From Bryopsis sp. KO-2023 (lineage: Eukaryota > Chlorophyta > Ulvophyceae > Bryopsidales > Bryopsidaceae), in assembly GCA_030272585.1 (NCBI GenBank), contig BSYQ01000004.1:6758001-6822000 (forward strand): DNA of 64,000 bases. The letters are read 5' to 3'. The position numbers and the translations under genes are program-made. The notes beneath the pieces were generated by a model. That model was not told where the DNA came from. It was given only the letters and a program-made list of their open reading frames with translations, and made no database searches. This document shows positions 1-10,900 of this stretch, piece after piece; position 1 is the first letter of the stretch, and each line of letters begins with the position of its first letter.

Positions 1-1018
1 GGGGAAAACCAATGGGGAGTGCCTGGCTGTCATATCAAGAAGAACTAGAAAATGGAAGCAGTGAATAAGAAGGATCCTGCTTTGGTCCAGCATTGTTTTT
101 TTTCTCTTTCTTTGATCATTCATTTGCAGTTTTTAGATTCTTGAACTGAGATGTTTTACAATCGGTCAACCCCAAGAAAACAGAAAAAAGAAAGGGACAA
201 AAAAACTGCTATAAACAATCAAAACCTGCGACAGGTCCCCAAGAAATGAAAAAAAAATAAGAACCCCTTCTTTCTCGTGACCCTGCTTGGTTTTTCCTGC
301 TACATTTCCCGAAAAAGAAAAAAGAAAAAAAGAGATGCTTGAAAATTTGCCGACCACAGTCCTCCCTCCAGTCGCACTTGTTCTGATCCAATACCCCAAA
401 CCTGCACTTCCTCGAAAGAAAATACGATGAATTCCAAACATGCCTTCTCCACCCCACTCATCCACCCCACCCCCATTTCTTTTGTTCCTTTTCCTTCTAA
501 CAAACACATCTAAGAAATATGGACCTAGAAAAAATGTCCTCTCTATCTCGTTACAGAAGAAGAACCTGCAACCCTTTTTGCGCACACAGAAAATCACAAA
601 AAATGACCACGATCACCTCTCAAGGGTGTTTGTTTTTCCTTTTCCTTTTTTTTTTCCTTATCTTAAACCTCACAAACCCTGCCCCCCCACCCCATTAAAA
701 AAAAGAAAAAAAAGAAGAAGAAGAAGCAAACACGTATTGCCCAAAGGGTCTTGCTCTATTTCCCCCTGCGATGAATCTTATTGTCAGTGTCATTATCTGG
801 AAAGAGGGGCAAACCAATACTCCCCTCATATCATCTACCTAACGCCGCCCCCCCCCCCAAAAAAAAAAAAAAAAAAGCTGACAGAAAACTATAAACTACA
901 CCTCTCGCAGAAAACCCCAGCCCAAGAACATGCCCGTCCCAGGCAGGCCACTCAAACTCAATTAGATCAGCTATGAACCCCAGTCTTCCACTCCCTAGCC
1001 ACCTGTTTTCCCTATTTT
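1..1018. other. Low-complexity flank, no supported gene
   Basis: This is the 3' flank of the minus-strand pseudokinase gene. It is dominated by pyrimidine-rich plus-strand sequence with runs of T, C and A, including a C run followed directly by an A run at 848-876. The longest open frames here translate to Pro/Lys/Phe-rich low-complexity peptides and have no recognisable domain. I see no RNA gene or repeat unit. Confidence 0.6.
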
Positions 1019-2346
1019 CTAAGTGACATTGCTTTTGTTATTTCTGCTGTGGTCCACAGACATGCTGCTACTGTTATTTCTTTCCAAAGCCTGCTCCTCG
1101 TCGAATATCCGATCTATGTCAATGTCGCTGAACTCGCACCCATGCCGGTAGCATGCATCCATGATGGCATTTCTGATTTTAGAATCCCGCACGACGGTCG
1201 ACCCCATCCTCAACATTTTCTCGTTCTCCTCCAGCATCCGTTCGTTCATTTCCCTGGCCTCCGTCGGGAAATTCTTCGTGAACCACTCGTTTTCGAAAAT
1301 CTTCTCCACCGTGATACGATCACGAGGGTTGGGTGCCAAAAGATGCTGAAGGAGATCCACACACGATGCTGAGAGGTGGGAGGGGTAGGAGCGCTCCCCT
1401 CTATCAAAGAAGGCGACCAAGTTCTTACGATAGCAGTCTTTCTGGTTGCTGCCTTGGTTGGAATTCTCGTGGGTGGTGAACGGGTAGGAGCCACAGAGCA
1501 TTGTGAACAGCAACACCCCACAAGACCAGATGTCAGCCTTGAACAAGTCGTATCCTTCATCTCCTTCCACACATTCTGGAGCCAAATAGTCTAGCACAGC
1601 ATCATGCGACCTGAACACCAATAAAAACAACATTCATTAGCTACAATCTGCACATACACACCCCCAAAAAAAGCTAGAGAAATTAGGTGGCAGTGAGCAA
1701 GCAGCACTGCCATCCAAGTTCTAATCAAGCAACACGACGGAAGCGTCGTTGATCGTGACGGTGGATGGCAACGGCCACATGACCGACATGCAAGCCTCCA
1801 ACACGAAGAGCGCAGACCACAAATGGTGACTTACCTTGCGTCCTTACCACCGGAGTCCCCATCGTAAACAAAACCCCACAGCTTGACGATCGGCAACAAT
1901 GCCCCCTCCTTCAGAAGGACGTTCTCCAAACGAATGTTCTTCAACCAATGGTTACTGCTGTGACAAAAGTGCACCGCGATAATGACCTGCTGGAAAAACC
2001 AGCGCGACAAGGTCTCGTCCAGCACGCCGTTGGCTTTTTGCCTCACGAACTGCCACAAGCTTTCGTTCGGACTCTCCAAAACCGCGCTTATCTCCCCACG
2101 CGAGGGAAACACATGCAGAAGCTCGACGATGTGGGGGTGGCGCAGACTACAGTGCTTTTTCAGTAGCGACTCCACTTCATTCGCGTTCGCCTCGTTCACT
2201 CCCACGCGCTTGATAAGCACGTACCTGTTTTCCAACCAGTCCGTCGCTTCTGAAACTGTGCCAAGGTCTCCGCTCCATTGCAAGCGCCTCCGCTCGACGT
2301 AATTCTGTGGAAGGGCTGACGGCCTCACCAACACCGTCGCAGACAT
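1019..2346 (-). CDS. SnRK2-like protein kinase fold, probable pseudokinase
   Basis: Two exons, 2346-1835 and 1610-1019, flank a 224-base GT-AG intron; the phases join (split AGG codon) to give 367 residues. The fold follows the SnRK2/CAMK-like plan: a beta-3 Lys in VLIK (residue 46), a helix-C region ending in SLRHP, a YLAPE motif, the DxWxxG of helix F and an Arg in NPRDR. Catalytic motifs are degenerate. Where SnRK2 kinases have HRDLKLEN this protein has LKNIRLEN, so the catalytic Asp is Asn (137). Where they have DFG it has GFV (158-160), losing the metal-binding Asp. The Gly-rich loop is not recognisable. A short acidic C-terminal tail follows the kinase lobe, as in SnRK2s. I infer a scaffold or allosteric role rather than phosphotransfer. 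The start is the first ATG, upstream of the kinase homology. It is transcribed divergently from the acidic-protein gene. Confidence 0.82.
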
Positions 2347-3457
2347 ATCCCCCTTGAAAACAAAACAAGGCGAGATGTGTGAGCGGCGACGGCCCGCTTA
2401 AGTGGGAGAGGTTAATTTTTGAGTGGGCGTAGGGGATGGGATGTCTTGGTACGTGGCGGGGTGCCGCCGTGAAGCTCATTCGAAGCTACACCGGAGATGC
2501 CGTAATATTGTGCACTCCATGAATAATGATTGCGCCCATTCAAGGAGCTTCGGACGCCCAGGTTTTCTCTGCCTTCCGGATGCGATGCCGACAGGACGAC
2601 AGCGGGGCGTCTGACTTCCCACATTCACAACTCGATGGGCCAATGCAGAGGAACGGACCAAGACCTCTGGACAGGTTGACGGAAACTGCAGAACAATCAG
2701 GGTGGGCGGATGTGGAGGTTGCCTCCAACATGCGACATTCTTTGGTACCTTTTCTGACGTCCCCTGTTGTCTATGGGATCTGAGCTTGTTCTTCTCGATG
2801 TCGTTTCGACTGGACGTCGGTTGCCTGCGCGATACCTCGCGTTTTCGTCGCAAAGTCTTGCTCCTCTTTTGCTAAACTTTTTTTCAGCAACCAAGTGCTT
2901 TCGGAATTGAGAGAAAGGGAAAGAGAAAGAGATGCGTGTGTGGGAGGCTGTTTGTCTCTGATTTTTTATCACCATCACTCTTCCTCGCGGCTAGACCGCA
3001 AGAGACAGATTGCACCAGCTGAAAGATAGTGTGAGCTTGCGTCACTCCTACAAATTCTCACCGGACAAATGGCAGAACCCCACATCATCCCACAAACAGT
3101 TGGCCAAAGCAGTGTGTGTGTGTGTGTTTGTGTGGCTTTTCTGGATGACTGACACAGGTTGAACGAGCGGAAATGTAAAACTGAGGAGTGAGCCTTGTTG
3201 TGTAATTAAGATTTCCCCCCTTTGGTCGATTCGGTTGCCTTGGACTGGAAGTCATCCCTGCGTCCTGTGCATAAATACGACGTGTTAAGCAGGCAACTTA
3301 CGTTTATCAAGCGTACCAATGGGACAATGCGATCTCAAACTCCAAGACGACCATCGTATCGGGGAGAAAATTTCAAAAACCCACACCGACAGCACACCAT
3401 CCAGTCCTGAGAAAAAGTCCCTGGAGGCGGCTTGCGCACGCAATTGGCAAGGGGAAG
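2347..3457. promoter_or_regulatory. Divergent intergenic region
   Basis: This 1.1 kb spacer separates the pseudokinase (minus) from the acidic-protein gene (plus) and must hold both promoters. Seen directly: a GT microsatellite near 3112-3134. No coding frame with convincing homology and no clear TATA element were identified. Confidence 0.4.
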
Positions 3458-6456
3458 ATGTACAGTCGAAACAATTCTGGCCACCCTGCGGATTCCCAGC
3501 CGCAGTACCTCACACAATCTGCTCGTCTCTCGACCGAACTGTCAAAAGCATGGAGCGTAATGGACAGCGAAGCGAGGAGTTACTCGGTTGCCACAAAGAG
3601 CGACTCTTCCTCTCCCACGACCTTCAGTATCCCTGCTGTCACCACGGAGCACCAATTCGGGCAGTTTTCCCTTTTCCCAGGATCGCCGAACGTTCCGCCT
3701 GGACAAGCTCAAACTTACTTCTCCAGCACTGCTCCTCGTGACTATGGTGGTCTCGCCAGCAGCCCGTCATTCTCAACGTCGTTTCTCAGGAACCACCTTG
3801 GACAGGTGCCTCACAATGCGAGCGGTTTGCATCTTGCCAGTACTTGGAATATTGGACCGTTGGGGAAAGGCGGCGGCAACGACTATGAACAAGTTCAAAG
3901 AATGCAATCCTCACCTGGGTTTTCGTCGACGTGGCCACGTGTGAACGATGGCGGCGGCGGCGCTGTTGGGGGAGACCAGATTGCTACAATTGCAAGGCTT
4001 CGAGGACAAGTTCGAGAGTTGACAGCACAGCTTCACGCAAGGAGGGCAAGGGCTCAAGCAAAGTCGTCTGCGAGAGAACCTGCTGACCAGAAAGAAGATG
4101 GAAACTCACTCGCAGTTCGGGTGCGAGTCGATGAAGAGGCGGCTACCAGTGATCAGGGCTCATCTTCGACACCAATGAGCCCCGTATCATCGAGTCTAGT
4201 GACAAAAATTGGAGACTTGAAGCAGAAAATCGTGAACGGGTTGATGGGGGAGAGTGTAGAGCCCCTATCACAAGAAGACTCTGAGGTAGCAGCATCCGAC
4301 TCTGACCTTGCTGAAAGGGGGCTTTGCGAAAACTGTCGAAGAACATCGTCAGACGAAGTTTCTTTGGTGGGAGACGACGACGATGACGCATTCCCTGGAT
4401 TTCGGACTCCCACTATCTCTGAAAACGGTGAGGAGATGCAAGATCAAGAATTTGGGATAGAGATAGGGGAGACCAACCTGGGAAATATTGTTGAGGATGG
4501 CGACCACGCCTTGCTGAATAGCTTGGATACCAGCGAAGGTGATGAAAAGTTGTCGAATGAAATCGATGCACTGAAATCAGTTGGGCCGGACCTTGCGTCC
4601 GAAACCAGCTTGGACACGAGCGAAGTAAATGAAACTTGCAGTGAGATGGATGCGCTAGAGCCTGCTCGGACAGACAGCACAGTGCAGGGTATTCTGGATG
4701 CTGGTAAAGTAGTCGAAAGTTCAAATGAATTGGATGTGGAATCCGATCGAGTTGACCACGAGGATAAGATGTATGACGAGGGAGGCAGTGAAACAGATTC
4801 AGATGGGGAACAAAAACCTCTTCGTGTCCACCGCAAAGTTTCGATCGAGCACCCTCCAAATTGGAGGATCGAAGGGTGGTCATCGAAGAGTGAAGATGAA
4901 GATCATACCACAGGGATTGAAAGCTTGTCCAGGAATCCTAGCGATTCCGATTTTGCCGTGCAAGATCGTAACTCACTGGATGAGCAAACAGGCGGAGGTG
5001 TTGTGGAGGGTGCCCTGGCAGATGGGGGGCAAGGAGAGGAGGAGGTGGAGCCTCAAGGTAATCCAGCAATTGTCACACTGAGTCTCGATGAAACCCATCA
5101 ATAGGATAGAAGGATATTCGCATTGACGGGAGCCCCATCTTGTTCTTTTCTCAGTGGAAGAAGTCTTTGAGCCTGGTGTGGAGATTGGCCAAACTCTAGT
5201 CGACCAACTGGAAGATAATATCATCATCGAAACGTCTCCTTCTCTGGATACCAATGAGGATCCTCCACCGAGCGAGGATCTGGAGGAAATCGCTGAACTG
5301 CATGCACAGGAAAACCCCGATACCCCTCCAGAGGAAGAAAGCATTGGCACTGAGGGCGCTCCTCTCGGCACAGCTGAGGAAGTGTGTAGGCAAGGTAAGA
5401 GCAGAGACGGTCAAGTCTTGATGAACATCCAAATGATTCTTTTTCACGCTGGGATGTGTGGGCGCTCTCAGTATTGTGTTGACAGAAAGGGGTGGGTTTT
5501 TTTCAGAGGAGATCGAACCACAAGCCACGGAAGATTCGAGTGAATGCGAATCGTTACAGGAAAACCCCATCATGCTCGATGATGATTCAGAGGCAACCTT
5601 TGTGGAACATCGACCACACCAAGCGACCAGCGATACAGAGGAAACGTTTCATGAGGAGGCTGTCCAAATGAACGAAGTTCTGAGGATGGGAATCCGAGAA
5701 GATTCGGGGAACTTCTTCTCCAGCGCCTCCGAGGACACGCAAGCTCCACTGGAAAGCGATAACAAAGCCTCGCTGGATGGAAGCGGTTGTGAAGATCCAT
5801 CGGAGGAGGATAGTGCATTTGATATTACAGGCAATCTTTTCGAGTCTATGGGTTTTGTTCAGACAGTGAGCGACTTGGAGGACGCTGGTGACGATTGGAG
5901 CTCCAAACACTCACAGGAACCGGAGCAGGAGGAAAGTGATGCCAACCAATCAACGAGTGACGTGGTGTCTGAACATTCAGTGGATGAAGATGCTCCCTCC
6001 ATCGAAAACGAATCTCTTTCTTCCACCCATGGAAGCGGGGCAGAAGAGTCCAACCAACAGTCTTTTGAATGCGTCGAATCCCCAGATTCGTTCTGGGAAG
6101 GGCTTGGTGTCGACGAAGAAACTGATCAACACGAGGTGGAGCCTTCCGCTGACAGCATTTCGGCATCATCCATCGTGGAGGTGCAAGAAGGAGAAGAACC
6201 AGAAGAGCCTCTGTTTCAAAACGCGAATCAACAAATCCATCCAGAAGTCGATCGGGAAGAGAGCGTGGAGTCTCTTGGGGTGACGCTGGCGCACGGAATT
6301 GGCTGTGCAGCAGACTCCGATTCAGAGTCCAGCGTTGATATGGAAGAAGTTGACGGCGTGGCCAGCAGGGAGCTGTCCATGAGGATGGCGAAAGGAATGC
6401 AGTTATCATCTTTTCCAATTGACCATGGATCTGATGTATCCGATTTTTCGGAGTGA
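3458..6456 (+). CDS. Large acidic, Ser/Glu-rich disordered protein
   Basis: Three exons, 3458-5057, 5155-5394 and 5507-6456, join in phase 1 at both introns (97 and 112 bases, GT-AG) to encode 929 residues. The N-terminal 170 residues are Ser/Gly/Tyr/Pro-rich. A short basic coiled-coil stretch follows (around RLRGQVRELTAQLHARRARA). Most of the remainder is strongly acidic (Glu, Asp, Ser) and probably disordered. Residues about 345-440 hold three degenerate repeats built around SLDTSE...NE..ALE. A small basic island (VHRKVSIEHPPNWRIEGW) interrupts the acidic region. No known domain or signal peptide was recognised. Composition suggests a nuclear or scaffold protein, but that is inference only. 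The ATG at 3458 opens the frame; in-frame stops lie upstream. It may continue beyond the stop at 6454-6456 by alternative splicing, but nothing requires this. Confidence 0.72.
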
Positions 6457-6701
6457 GTGGCTTTCGACTGGGTGCTTCTGGTGGGGTTCTGGGGCTATTT
6501 GAGGGAAGCAAGTGATGTTGAGTGGCTTTAACTGATGGGGAACAGTTCAAGAATTCTTGGCAGGTGTATGTTTGCGAATAAGGAATATCTGTCCGAAGCG
6601 ATCAAATAGTACTTGTATTTCTGGTGACTCCAACTGAACGCCAAAAAAACAATTCAACCAGGTAGAAATCATCACAAACGCTGCATCCCCCTCCGAACAA
6701 T

Positions 6702-7136
6702 TTATTTCCTTTTTGCAATGTCTCGTTCCAGCGCTTTTGAAAGAAGCCGAGCGCCTTTGCAGCCCGTAACCCAACAACCCCTTCGATTACGCATGGTCTT
6801 CCATTCCATATCAGGGTCACCAGCTGATGCTGGATATAATCCTCCACACCTCTCATATTTCCCTGGAGGATCTCGAGCCGTTCCAGCATCTTTCCTTTTC
6901 ACCGAAAAGTCCAACACATCCCTTGCATCGTTTATGGGCCGTCGTACCGTTCGTCTGTGATCCTTTTCAGGCACCACATCGGGTGGGATCTCAGTAGGGC
7001 CCCCGTCTTTAGTTTCGCCGCCAACCGGCTGTGGGAAACGCAAATAGGGATGCCAGTGATCAGCTAGCTCGACCGGCGATGGGTTCAAGGCTTTCTGCCC
7101 GAATTCACGCCGTGAAATGCACTGCTTTGTTCTCAT
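6702..7136 (-). CDS. Hypothetical 144-residue protein
   Basis: A single uninterrupted frame from ATG at 7136 to a stop at 6702. The product is basic and rich in Arg, Lys, Asp and Pro, with a WHPYLRFPQPVGG stretch near residue 28. It has no signal peptide, membrane segment or family I recognise. Two other frames are also open across part of this region, so strand and frame are uncertain. The composition (many charged residues, no homopolymers) is more protein-like than the competing frames. Confidence 0.33.
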   Translation of the reverse strand: MRTKQCISRREFGQKALNPSPVELADHWHPYLRFPQPVGGETKDGGPTEIPPDVVPEKDHRRTVRRPINDARDVLDFSVKRKDAGTARDPPGKYERCGGLYPASAGDPDMEWKTMRNRRGCWVTGCKGARLLSKALERDIAKRK

Positions 7137-7986
7137 TTTGCAATGCGAATCTGGAGCTGGTTAGCTATTCGACAATGTCGCTGAATGCTCTTGGGACCTG
7201 ATTTTTCATAGTTGTTTGTATATTCTCTTGGCGGCGAAATGTTTTACGTCCACATAGTTGGCAACCGAGGTGGTGCTTTTGTTCCTATCTTACACATGGA
7301 TATTCTTATTGTTGTGGAATTTGTAAGAGCCCAACTGTGAAAGTGCAGCCAGTACGAAAGTCTTCCATAATTTTTAAAACATCCGCTAGGGTTCTGGTCA
7401 ATGCGGGAAACTGTGAAGCTCAGGATACAAGAGCCGTTCATTCTTGGCCGGAAAGATGCAAAATTTTCTGCATTTTCAAAATTACAGTCCCAATCATTGG
7501 GATATCAATATGATATTGGTATTAACACAATCACCACCTGTGGAATGATCGTTCATCCTGCTGAAAGAGAAAAAACGAATAAACGAAAACCACTAACGAT
7601 AAGAAACCCCAACCCTGAAACAGAGCATGCTGACTGATCATGGTGTTTGAATCAACTATTCCCTCTCCCGAAGCTTGACTTGCTTGTGCTTTTTCTGATT
7701 GAATGTGTCAAATGTTTTTTCAGAAGACACAGCGGCATTTCTCGCCGGTTCTGATCTCCTCCCACACAAAAGGGTCCCCTTTGTCGCGTCTCAGCATGCA
7801 ATTACCGACCCTGGGGATATTATCAACACTTCGATTTCAGGACTAGATTCCCAATATTTGTGCAAAAATATTCCCAATATTTTTTATATTTATATTTTCC
7901 ACCCCACAAGATGTATCTTGGTTGAACAAAAACAACACAACTATTTCGACCAATAATCAATCCAAAAGGAAAGCCAGCTACAAAGG
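7137..7986. other. Intergenic region, nothing recognised
   Basis: AT-rich spacer downstream of the Ala-rich/PAN gene (minus strand). Only short frames are present, none with domain-like content. Confidence 0.45.
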
Positions 7987-10900
7987 CTACAGATAAGAAA
8001 AGTGAAAAAAACAAATTGAGCTTTTTGCCAGTGGGGAAAACGAATTAATGATTGGGCACCTGAATCCACAGCGACACCCTTGCATTTTTCCATCATCCCT
8101 ATCGCAGCATCGAGTTTTATCATAACCCCTGCACACTTCAATTTTACTCGATGCTTTGGGTTTTTCTGTGGAAGCAGTCCCTTCACCCTCCGCCTCCGCC
8201 TTCACTTCTGATAATATTACCAAAAATGATGAATTTTAAAAAGCGAATTTTATCCTCATACCATTCCAGTAAGGCAATGGCCCTGTCATTTTGACTAAAA
8301 GGAGCAAACAGAATGGCTCCAGATACATAATATTTTGCAACAAGCTTCGGATTTTCATTTTTGAGAATGTTCCTCCGAAAGCCATTGAAAAAAGAAGCAA
8401 GGTGGTGGATTTCCATCCAATTCCCCCCCGATTTATTTTACCCCAACCCCCAGTTTAGCTACATGTCCCCTCCATAAAACTGCCACCATGGCACTGAAAT
8501 CAAAGAAGATATTATTCCTCTGACTCTTTTCTTGTTTTCCTCTCTGTCTTCTGGAAACTCACTCTTTTTTATCCCGCTGTTGCAGTGTGGGCATTTCTTT
8601 TGCTCCGGAACGAAATTTCTCATCCAACATTCACCCTCTTTGTTCCATTTCGTGTCTTTTGTGATCCTCGTCCAAGCCTTGCACTCTGTATTTCATTTTA
8701 AAACAATTTTAAAACAAAAGAAAGTGAGAGAAAAAGGATACTTGAACATGAATTCAAGAGTTCAAAGAAGAAAACAAAAAGCACAATCTGGCGATGCCAA
8801 CTGTTTTTTCTTCTTCTGTTTTCTGACCCCCTCCCAACACACACACCCTTAGGAAGAAAAATATATAATAATAATCCGAGAGTCGAATATTTCGGTCTTG
8901 TTGAAATCGTGGAAGTTTTTTTTTGTGGAACTGAAACATTGCTTTTTTTTTTTTTTTTTTTTAACAACATACTGGAATCTTCATTGCACAGCTCACAGCA
9001 CTCCTTGTCATCCTTAACAATAGTTTTTTTCCCATCATTTATGACACCATCGGAGGAGGGCAGGTCAATTTCAACCATCACTCCACAGCTGCTGGCTGGA
9101 ATAGAAAACACAAAATGCTGCTCAAAAGTTGTTTTGTGCCATATACCTCTACATCGGCTACTGTTAGTCTTTTCAGTTTTTTGTGTTTTTTCAGTGTGTA
9201 AGGTTTGATGCTCAATTGATCGATCGATCGATTGATTGACAACCTGCAGTTTCTGTTGTGCTGGAGCCAGTCACACTGGCTTCGCCATCGGTTGCTTCTG
9301 CAATCGCTTCTGTCTCTGTTTCGGCAGTCGATTTTCCATCTTTTACCGTTGCAAGCGCTTTTGCTATTGCACTGGCAACCACCTCAGTCACAGCTTCTGA
9401 CACCGTCTATAAGTATTTCCAAATAAACCAATTTTAGCCTCCACTTGCTTTCCTTTGTTCTCACATCAAAAAAAGAGCCCAAAAGCGAAAGTCAGTGTTG
9501 GTTGCCAAAAAAGCATCTCTACTTTCACAGCATCATTAACCAAAGACTTTCGCATATTTGATATCATTGCCAAAAAAAATTGATCTTTGGCTCCAAAAGT
9601 TCACCCCGAGGAAATTCAAGCCTTAACCCACAACCCCACTCCAATCTCTGAAACATTTTACAGATCCCTCTTAACAGCAAAATTCTGTGAATGGTGCAGG
9701 ATGTGACTGACAAACGAACCTCCTGCATGGCCACTGCAGATCCTCCATTGCTTTCTGCCGTTGCGACAGCTTTGGATGCTGCCTCTGCTATGGCAGACTC
9801 AGAAACCTCTGACCTCGAAATGGAAACCGCTTCGGAGTCATCCCCTGTGGCTTCAGCAAAAGCTTCAGCGATTGCAGTCACCACCACTTCAGCAATCGAC
9901 TTTGCACTGGCTTCTGCCAGCCCCGATCCGCTGCCGGAGCCTTCAACATCCACCTGGCAAAGAGAAGAATAGAGGCACTTTTTCTTGTGGAAAAATGGAA
10001 TTGCAAAAAGGCATTCAAAAAAGCATGCAGAAAGGAATGCAAAAAAATGGGGGTGGTATACTGTTGGAAAGTCTGGGGAAAAAAAGATGAACTTCAAAGA
10101 AAATGAAACAGTGTAAGAAGCAGAAGAGATTGCATTCTATTTGACCTGAGAATAATTATGTTAAATGTGCGAATGTTTTCATTTGAATGACTCACCGAGA
10201 CGTACGCAGAAGATATAGCCCTGGCTGTCGCGGAGCCCACAGCATCAGCAGCAGCCGTAGCTTGAGCATCCGCGGAGCCCCCTTTTTGAACATTGGCTAC
10301 AGCATTGGAAATGGCTTCAGCAATGTCGCTCTTGATTTCAGTTTCTGACTTTCCCAGCGCCTGTGATGCAACCTGTCAAAAACTCAAACTGCTCAGCGTA
10401 CATTGCTTTTTTTTTTCAATGCATTAATCCAAATATTTGGATTACTGGGGTTCACGACCTGACAGAATTCGGGACGATTTGCAAAGGATCTATCTTCCAC
10501 CACAAATATTTTCCCCACAGAATTCACGGCCTAGGTCCAGCAGTAAATACTGGGAAGATACCTTGACTGTTCCGCCTGTGTTATCCGAAGAGGTTTCGGC
10601 ACTTCCGGAGCCTTCTGCAGTACCAGCTCCACCTGCCAGCACAGGCAAAAGAACGCTCAAGTCCAGAAAAGGAGGTCTAAAACTGAACCAGCATTTATGG
10701 ATCATTTTTGACTGCTCCTATGGTGGATAGACACACAATCAAGCACATTTTCGGCAAGAAAATGCTGCATGTTGTTGTTTAGAAAATGAAATCAAGTCTT
10801 CACACCTTTTTTCTTTATCCCGCTGTTGCAATGTGGGCATTCCTTTTGCTTCGGCACAAAATTTCTCATCCAACATTCACCCTCTTTGTTGAATTTCGTA

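Noticed and set aside
440-976. 178-codon plus-strand open frame
   Set aside because: It translates C/T- and A-rich low-complexity sequence (poly-Pro, poly-Lys), has no domain, and crosses a C-run/A-run tract.
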